A stretch of 64,000 nt of DNA from Marivirga arenosa. Lineage in GTDB: Bacteria > Bacteroidota > Bacteroidia > Cytophagales > Cyclobacteriaceae. This document shows, piece after piece, positions 57,801 to 64,000 of this stretch (the first letter of the stretch is position 1; each line of letters begins with the position of its first letter). Made by a program: the position numbers and the translations under genes. The notes under the pieces are model-generated. The model was given only the letters and a program-made list of their open reading frames with translations, was not told the origin of the DNA and ran no database searches. The stretch is taken from the NCBI RefSeq assembly GCF_030503895.2, contig NZ_CP129970.2, positions 3,878,955-3,942,954 on the forward strand. The letters are read 5' to 3'.

Positions 57801-60800
57801 CCGGAGGATTTGAACTTAACTGTAATGGCGATGCCAATGGATCGATCGCTATCTCCGTATCTGGAGGTGAAGGAGCCTATACGTACGCTTGGTCTACCGC
57901 AGATGGTAGCGGACTCGTGGCTACCGATCAAGACCAAACTGGACTAACAGCTGGTACTTATGATTTGACCGTTACCGATGGTAATGGATGTAGTAGCTCT
58001 GCTAGCTATACCCTTACTCAGCCTACACCACTTACTCAATCTGCTGTTCTAACTGATGTAGACTGCAACAGTGCCGCTACTGGAGAAATTAACCTTACTC
58101 CTGCTGGAGGGGAAGGCGCTTATACCTACGCTTGGTCTACTGCCGATGGTAGTGGATTGGTAGCCACCGATCAAGATCAATCTGGTTTAACGGCTGGTAC
58201 CTACGATGTAACTATCACTGATGGAAACGGTTGTACCAGTTCTGCTTCTTATACTATTAATGAGCCTGATGCTATTTCTGCTACCGCTAGCCTGAGTACT
58301 TCTACTGGAACAGGCTTTAACCTGGATTGCAATGGAGACCTTGATGGATCGATCGACATTACCCTATCAGGAGGAACTCCTCCCTATACCTACAGCTGGT
58401 CTACTGCTGATGGATCCGGTGTAAATGCTAACTCACAAGATCAAATCGGACTTTCTGCCGGTACTTATCAGGTCGACATCACCGATGACAACGGTTGTAC
58501 CATCACTGAATCCTATACCATTACTGAACCTTCTCCTTTAGCCATTTCTCTGGATGCCTTGAGTTCTTCTACTACCGGAGGATTTGAACTTAACTGTAAT
58601 GGAGATGCCAATGGTTCGATCGCTATCTCCGTATCTGGAGGTGAAGGAGCTTATACGTACGCTTGGTCTACCGCAGATGGTAGCGGACTCGTGGCTACCG
58701 ATCAAGACCAAACTGGACTAACAGCCGGTACTTATGACCTTACTGTTACTGATGCTAATGGATGTAGTACTTCTACAAGTTATACCCTATCCCAACCGGA
58801 TGCCCTTACTCAAACAGCTACTACTACAGACGTGGACTGTAACAGTGCCGCTACTGGAGAAATTAACCTTACTCCTGCTGGAGGGGAAGGCGCTTATACC
58901 TACGCTTGGTCTACTGCCGATGGTAGTGGATTGGTAGCCACCGATCAAGATCAATCTGGTTTAACGGCTGGTACCTACGATGTAACTATCACCGATGGAA
59001 ACGGTTGTACCAGTTCTGCTTCTTATACTATAAATGAACCTGATGCTATTTCTGCTACCGCTAGCCTGAGTACTTCTACTGGAACAGGCTTTAACCTGGA
59101 TTGCAATGGAGACCTTGATGGATCGATCGACATTACCCTATCAGGAGGAACTCCTCCCTATACCTACAGCTGGTCTACTGCTGATGGATCCGGTGTAAAT
59201 GCTAACTCACAAGATCAAATCGGACTTTCTGCTGGCACCTATGATGTAGACATCACCGATGACAACGGTTGTACCATCACTGAATCCTATACCATTACTG
59301 AACCTTCTCCTTTAGCCATTTCTCTGGATGCCTTGAGTTCTTCTACTACCGGAGGATTTGAACTTAACTGTAATGGCGATGCCAATGGCTCGATCGCTAT
59401 CTCCGTATCTGGAGGTGAAGGAGCCTATACGTACGCTTGGTCTACCGCAGATGGTAGCGGACTCGTGGCTACCGATCAAGACCAAACTGCTTTAACAGCT
59501 GGTACTTATGATTTGACCGTTACCGATGGTAATGGATGTAGTAGCTCTGCTAGCTATACCCTTACTCAGCCTACACCACTTACTCAAGCTGCTGTCATTA
59601 CAGATGTAGATTGTAATGCTGCCGCTACTGGAGAAATTAACCTTACTCCTGCTGGAGGTGAAGGCGCTTATACCTACGCTTGGTCTACTGCCGATGGTAG
59701 TGGATTGGTAGCCACCGATCAAGATCAATCTGGTTTAACGGCTGGTACCTACGATGTAACTATCACCGATGGAAACGGTTGTACCAGTTCTGCTTCTTAT
59801 ACTATTAATGAGCCTGATGCTATTTCTGCTACCGCTAGCCTGAGTACTTCTACCGGAACGGGCTTTAACCTGGATTGCAATGGAGACCTTGATGGATCGA
59901 TCGACATTACCCTATCAGGAGGAACTCCTCCCTATACCTACAGCTGGTCTACTGCTGATGGATCTGGCGTAAATGCTAACTCACAAGATCAAATCGGACT
60001 TTCTGCTGGTACTTATCAGGTCGACATCACCGATGACAACGGTTGTACCATCACTGAATCCTATACCATTACTGAACCTTCTCCTTTAGCCATTTCTCTG
60101 GATGCCTTGAGTTCTTCTACTACCGGAGGATTTGAACTTAACTGTAATGGCGATGCCAATGGATCGATCGCTATCTCCGTATCTGGAGGTGAAGGAGCCT
60201 ATACGTACGCTTGGTCTACCGCAGATGGTAGCGGACTCGTGGCTACCGATCAAGACCAAACTGGACTAACAGCTGGTACTTATGATTTGACCGTTACCGA
60301 TGGTAATGGATGTAGTAGCTCTGCTAGCTATACCCTTACTCAGCCTACACCACTTACTCAATCTGCTGTTCTAACTGATGTAGACTGCAACAGTGCCGCT
60401 ACTGGAGAAATTAACCTTACTCCTGCTGGAGGTGAAGGCGCTTATACCTACGCTTGGTCTACTGCCGATGGTAGTGGATTGGTAGCCACCGATCAAGATC
60501 AATCTGGTTTAACGGCTGGTACCTACGATGTAACTATCACTGATGGAAACGGTTGTACCAGTTCTGCTTCTTATACTATTAATGAGCCTGATGCTATTTC
60601 TGCTACCGCTAGCCTGAGTACTTCTACTGGAACAGGCTTTAACCTGGATTGCAATGGAGACCTTGATGGATCGATCGACATTACCCTATCAGGAGGAACT
60701 CCTCCCTATACCTACAGCTGGTCTACTGCTGATGGATCCGGTGTAAATGCTAACTCACAAGATCAAATCGGACTTTCTGCCGGTACTTATCAGGTCGACA

Positions 60801-63800
60801 TCACCGATGACAACGGTTGTACCATCACTGAATCCTATACCATTACTGAACCTTCTCCTTTAGCCATTTCTCTGGATGCCTTGAGTTCTTCTACTACCGG
60901 AGGATTTGAACTTAACTGTAATGGAGATGCCAATGGTTCGATCGCTATCTCCGTATCTGGAGGTGAAGGAGCTTATACGTACGCTTGGTCTACCGCAGAT
61001 GGTAGCGGACTCGTGGCTACCGATCAAGACCAAACTGGACTAACAGCCGGTACTTATGACCTTACTGTTACTGATGCTAATGGATGTAGTACTTCTACAA
61101 GTTATACCCTATCCCAACCGGATGCCCTTACTCAAACAGCTACTACTACAGACGTGGACTGTAACAGTGCCGCTACTGGAGAAATTAACCTTACTCCTGC
61201 TGGAGGTGAAGGCGCTTATACCTACGCTTGGTCTACTGCCGATGGTAGTGGATTGGTAGCCACCGATCAAGATCAATCTGGTTTAACGGCTGGTACCTAC
61301 GATGTAACTATCACTGATGGAAACGGTTGTACCAGTTCTGCTTCTTATACTATTAATGAGCCTGATGCTATTTCTGCTACCGCTAGCCTGAGTACTTCTA
61401 CCGGAACGGGCTTTAACCTGGATTGCAATGGAGACCTTGATGGATCGATCGACATTACCCTATCAGGAGGAACTCCTCCCTATACCTACAGCTGGTCTAC
61501 TGCTGATGGATCCGGTGTAAATGCTAACTCACAAGATCAAATCGGACTTTCTGCCGGTACTTATCAGGTCGACATCACCGATGACAACGGTTGTACCATC
61601 ACTGAATCCTATACCATTACTGAACCTTCTCCTTTAGCCATTTCTCTGGATGCCTTGAGTTCTTCTACTACCGGAGGATTTGAACTTAACTGTAATGGAG
61701 ATGCCAATGGTTCGATCGCTATCTCCGTATCTGGAGGTGAAGGAGCTTATACGTACGCTTGGTCTACCGCAGATGGTAGCGGACTCGTGGCTACCGATCA
61801 AGACCAAACTGGACTAACAGCCGGTACTTATGACCTTACTGTTACTGATGCTAATGGATGTAGTACTTCTACAAGTTATACCCTATCCCAACCGGATGCC
61901 CTTACTCAAACAGCTACTACTACAGACGTGGACTGTAACAGTGCCGCTACTGGAGAAATTAACCTTACTCCTGCTGGAGGGGAAGGCGCTTATACCTACG
62001 CTTGGTCTACTGCCGATGGTAGTGGATTGGTAGCCACCGATCAAGATCAATCTGGTTTAACGGCTGGTACCTACGATGTAACTATCACCGATGGAAACGG
62101 TTGTACCAGTTCTGCTTCTTATACTATAAATGAACCTGATGCTATTTCTGCTACCGCTAGCCTGAGTACTTCTACTGGAACAGGCTTTAACCTGGATTGC
62201 AATGGAGACCTTGATGGATCGATCGACATTACCCTATCAGGAGGAACTCCTCCCTATACCTACAGCTGGTCTACTGCTGATGGATCCGGTGTAAATGCTA
62301 ACTCACAAGATCAAATCGGACTTTCTGCTGGCACCTATGATGTAGACATCACCGATGACAACGGTTGTACCATCACTGAATCCTATACCATTACTGAACC
62401 TTCTCCTTTAGCCATTTCTCTGGATGCCTTGAGTTCTTCTACTACCGGAGGATTTGAACTTAACTGTAATGGCGATGCCAATGGCTCGATCGCTATCTCC
62501 GTATCTGGAGGTGAAGGGGCGTATACATACAGCTGGTCTACCGCAGATGGTAGCGGACTCGTGGCTACCGATCAAGACCAAACTGGACTAACAGCTGGTA
62601 CTTATGATTTGACCGTTACCGATGGTAATGGATGTAGTAGCTCTGCTAGCTATACCCTTACTCAGCCTACACCACTTACTCAATCTGCTGTTCTAACTGA
62701 TGTAGACTGCAACAGTGCCGCTACTGGAGAAATTAACCTTACTCCTGCTGGAGGTGAAGGCGCTTATACCTACGCTTGGTCTACTGCCGATGGTAGTGGA
62801 TTGGTAGCCACCGATCAAGATCAATCTAGTTTAACGGCTGGTACCTACGATGTAACTATCACTGATGGAAACGGTTGTACCAGTTCTGCTTCTTATACCC
62901 TTAATGAGCCAACATTACTCTCAGCCTCTACTACAGTAAGTATATATAATACATTTAACATTAGCTGTAATGGCGAAACCGATGGATTCATTGAAGTAAC
63001 CGCAGCTGGTGGTACTGGCAACTATACATTCACCCTAAGTGGAGATGCTTCGGCTACTCAAACCCAACCAGGCGCTACCTATCGCTTTAACAACTTAGCG
63101 GCCGGTAACTATGATATTGATATAACAGATGCAAATGCTTGTGCTATAACTACTATACCAGTAACTCTTACTCAACCTGATCCGCAAATAGTAGCAAATG
63201 CAGGTACAGATCAGATTAATTGTGAAAATAGTAACTTTACATTAGCAGCAAATAGTCCTCCTGCTACAGGATCAGGTGTTTGGACTTTAATATCGGGAAC
63301 AGCTACAATTAATACCCCATCTTCAGCAATATCAACAGTATCAGGAATAGCGGCAGGTACTTCAGCTACCCTGCGTTGGACAATCTCAAATGGAAGTTGT
63401 ACAGATACATTTGATGAAGTTACTCTAACTAATAATGTAGCTCCACAATTCGCACCTACTCCAACAAACCTTTTTGTTTGTACAGGAGAATTAGTTGATA
63501 TTGATTTTAGTACACTATCAGGAACGGATAATATTACATGGACCGCGGATAATACCCTAGTAGGAAACCCTACAAATGGTGGTAACGCTATGACATTCGT
63601 AGCGGGGCCAAATAATTCAGGAGCAAATTTGGTAACTAATATTACAGTATCAACTTCAAATGCTATTTGTACGTCACCAGTTACCACTACATTCTCTATT
63701 ACATTATATCCAAAACCAGTTATAAATAATGTCTTCCCTCCTGTTGAAGTATGTGAAAATGAAAACACTGTTGATTTAAATTCTTTAGGTCTAAGTGCGA

Positions 63801-64000
63801 CTCCGGCAGGTGGATCCTTCTCTTTTACAGGACCAGGAGTAACAGGGTCAAACTTTGATGCAACAGTTGCAGGATTAGGTATAATTGAAATAGAAGTAAC
63901 TTATACAAGTCCTAATGGATGTGTAGCAGTAAAAGATATTAATCTATTTGATGTAGTTCAATTACCAACATCAAATATCACAACAAGCATAACTGAAATC
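51827..64000 (+). CDS. Giant SprB-repeat surface adhesin, N-terminal 4058 residues (cut by window edge)
   Basis: One frame runs from 51827 to the window edge. It starts with a signal peptide (KQFYNYIKVLVLISSF ... SYSQ) whose first codon is ACG, with no ATG, GTG or TTG upstream. Residues about 475-1289 contain three tandem 274-residue Ig-like units. Residues 1374-3695 hold nine 258-residue units, each made of three SprB repeats of about 86 residues with CNGD.DGSI, GG..PYTY.W and AGTY.V.ITD.NGC motifs. SprB in Flavobacterium is the gliding adhesin moved along the surface after export by the type IX system. The sorting domain would be beyond the window. It follows the STAND/PP2C cluster on the same strand. 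Confidence 0.9.
53249..55693 (+). repeat. Three tandem 822-bp Ig-like repeats
   Basis: Units begin at 53249, 54071 and 54893, exactly 822 bp apart. Each encodes DDLDNIICNGSPITFTAGG through to TNATTSCTDDL and similar. The copies differ by scattered single-base changes, for example GATGGAAAT becoming AATGCAAAT in copy three. The third copy ends a few codons short. The pattern shows recent tandem duplication within the adhesin gene. Confidence 0.95.
55946..62911 (+). repeat. Nine tandem 774-bp SprB units with higher-order order ABCABCAA+hybrid
   Basis: The landmark GATGCTATTTCTGCT begins units at 55946, 56720, 57494, 58268, 59042, 59816, 60590, 61364 and 62138, each exactly 774 bp apart. By marker segments units 1, 4, 7 and 8 share type A (DANGCSTSTSYTLSQPDAL). 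Units 2 and 5 share type B (PLTQAAVITDVDCNAAATG), and units 3 and 6 share type C (PLTQSAVLTDVDCNSAATG). Unit 9 combines B-like and C-like parts. The array is visibly richer in G and C than the flanking genes. Confidence 0.95.

Noticed and set aside
56412..62033. Repeated 67-residue plus-strand frames (56412, 58734, 61056, 61830) and 78-residue minus-strand frames (57170, 59492)
   Set aside because: They are out-of-frame shadows of the tandem SprB units. Their spacing (774 or 2322 bp) just mirrors the repeat period.
55946..62911. Repeat array considered as a CRISPR or satellite array
   Set aside because: Units are 774 bp, fully coding in one frame and without unique spacers, so it is an intragenic protein repeat.
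63211..63768. 185-residue minus-strand frame
   Set aside because: It is antisense to the adhesin frame, which stays open through the region. Long antisense frames are expected in Thr/Ser/Val-rich repeats.

Overview
The window looks like the chromosome of a marine gliding member of the Bacteroidota, most likely Cytophagales and possibly Marivirga-like. The evidence is AT-rich DNA, at least one Bacteroidota-type promoter (TTG-N19-TACCTTTG before rpsA), a K-rich tailed ribosomal protein S1, many SPII lipoproteins and beta-barrel proteins, and a giant SprB-repeat surface protein of the kind exported by the type IX secretion system. The genus is inference only.

Left part (1-23.5 kb): mostly ordinary housekeeping and metabolic genes. 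These are a truncated FG-GAP secreted protein, a DUF3857 gene remnant, tRNA-Arg(UCG), sucC, a LolD-like ABC ATPase, thiolase, thyA, an acyloxyacyl hydrolase, an adhesin-like lipoprotein, a D-threonine-aldolase-like enzyme, a secreted M20 amidohydrolase, yaaA, a thioesterase, a GH13 lipoprotein, fbaA, kdsD-kdsA (KDO synthesis), a GH31 alpha-glucosidase with an MFS sugar transporter behind a LacI-type operator, xerD, aroQ, mgsA and an FMN-binding glutamate-synthase-like membrane protein.

Accessory patch (23.5-27.1 kb): five unrecognised or weakly recognised genes, one resembling sigma-70 region 2. It is bounded by palindromic repeats on the left and tRNA-Cys(GCA) on the right. A copy of the tRNA 3' end plus a similar terminator on the left suggests a decayed tRNA-targeted element.

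Middle (27.1-38.7 kb): rpsA with a clear promoter and hairpin leader, an FbpC-like ABC ATPase, a histone-H1-like basic protein, a small outer-membrane protein whose ATG seems to have lost its G, groES-groEL, a TerB-like protein, a PAQR/hemolysin III protein, a small basic protein with a long leader, a zinc-ribbon micro-gene, a PhzF-family enzyme and an S41 peptidase lipoprotein.

Right part (38.7-64 kb): the most interesting region. A siaC (DUF1987) gene is transcribed divergently from six tightly packed genes: membrane-HEAT-cNMP-like protein, propeller-TM-coiled-coil-PP2C/SpoIIE phosphatase, TIR-like protein, nSTAND NTPase with TM and beta-propeller, TPR-beta-barrel outer-membrane protein, and a putative lipoprotein. 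Junctions are 4-bp overlaps or direct abutments. Directly downstream, on the same strand, lies the first 12.2 kb of a giant adhesin that runs off the window. It carries three tandem 822-bp Ig-like units and nine exact-length 774-bp SprB units arranged in a higher-order pattern. The gene set suggests an envelope-spanning signalling system that joins a SiaC-type phospho-switch to a STAND/TIR module and perhaps controls the adhesin. This functional reading is inference.
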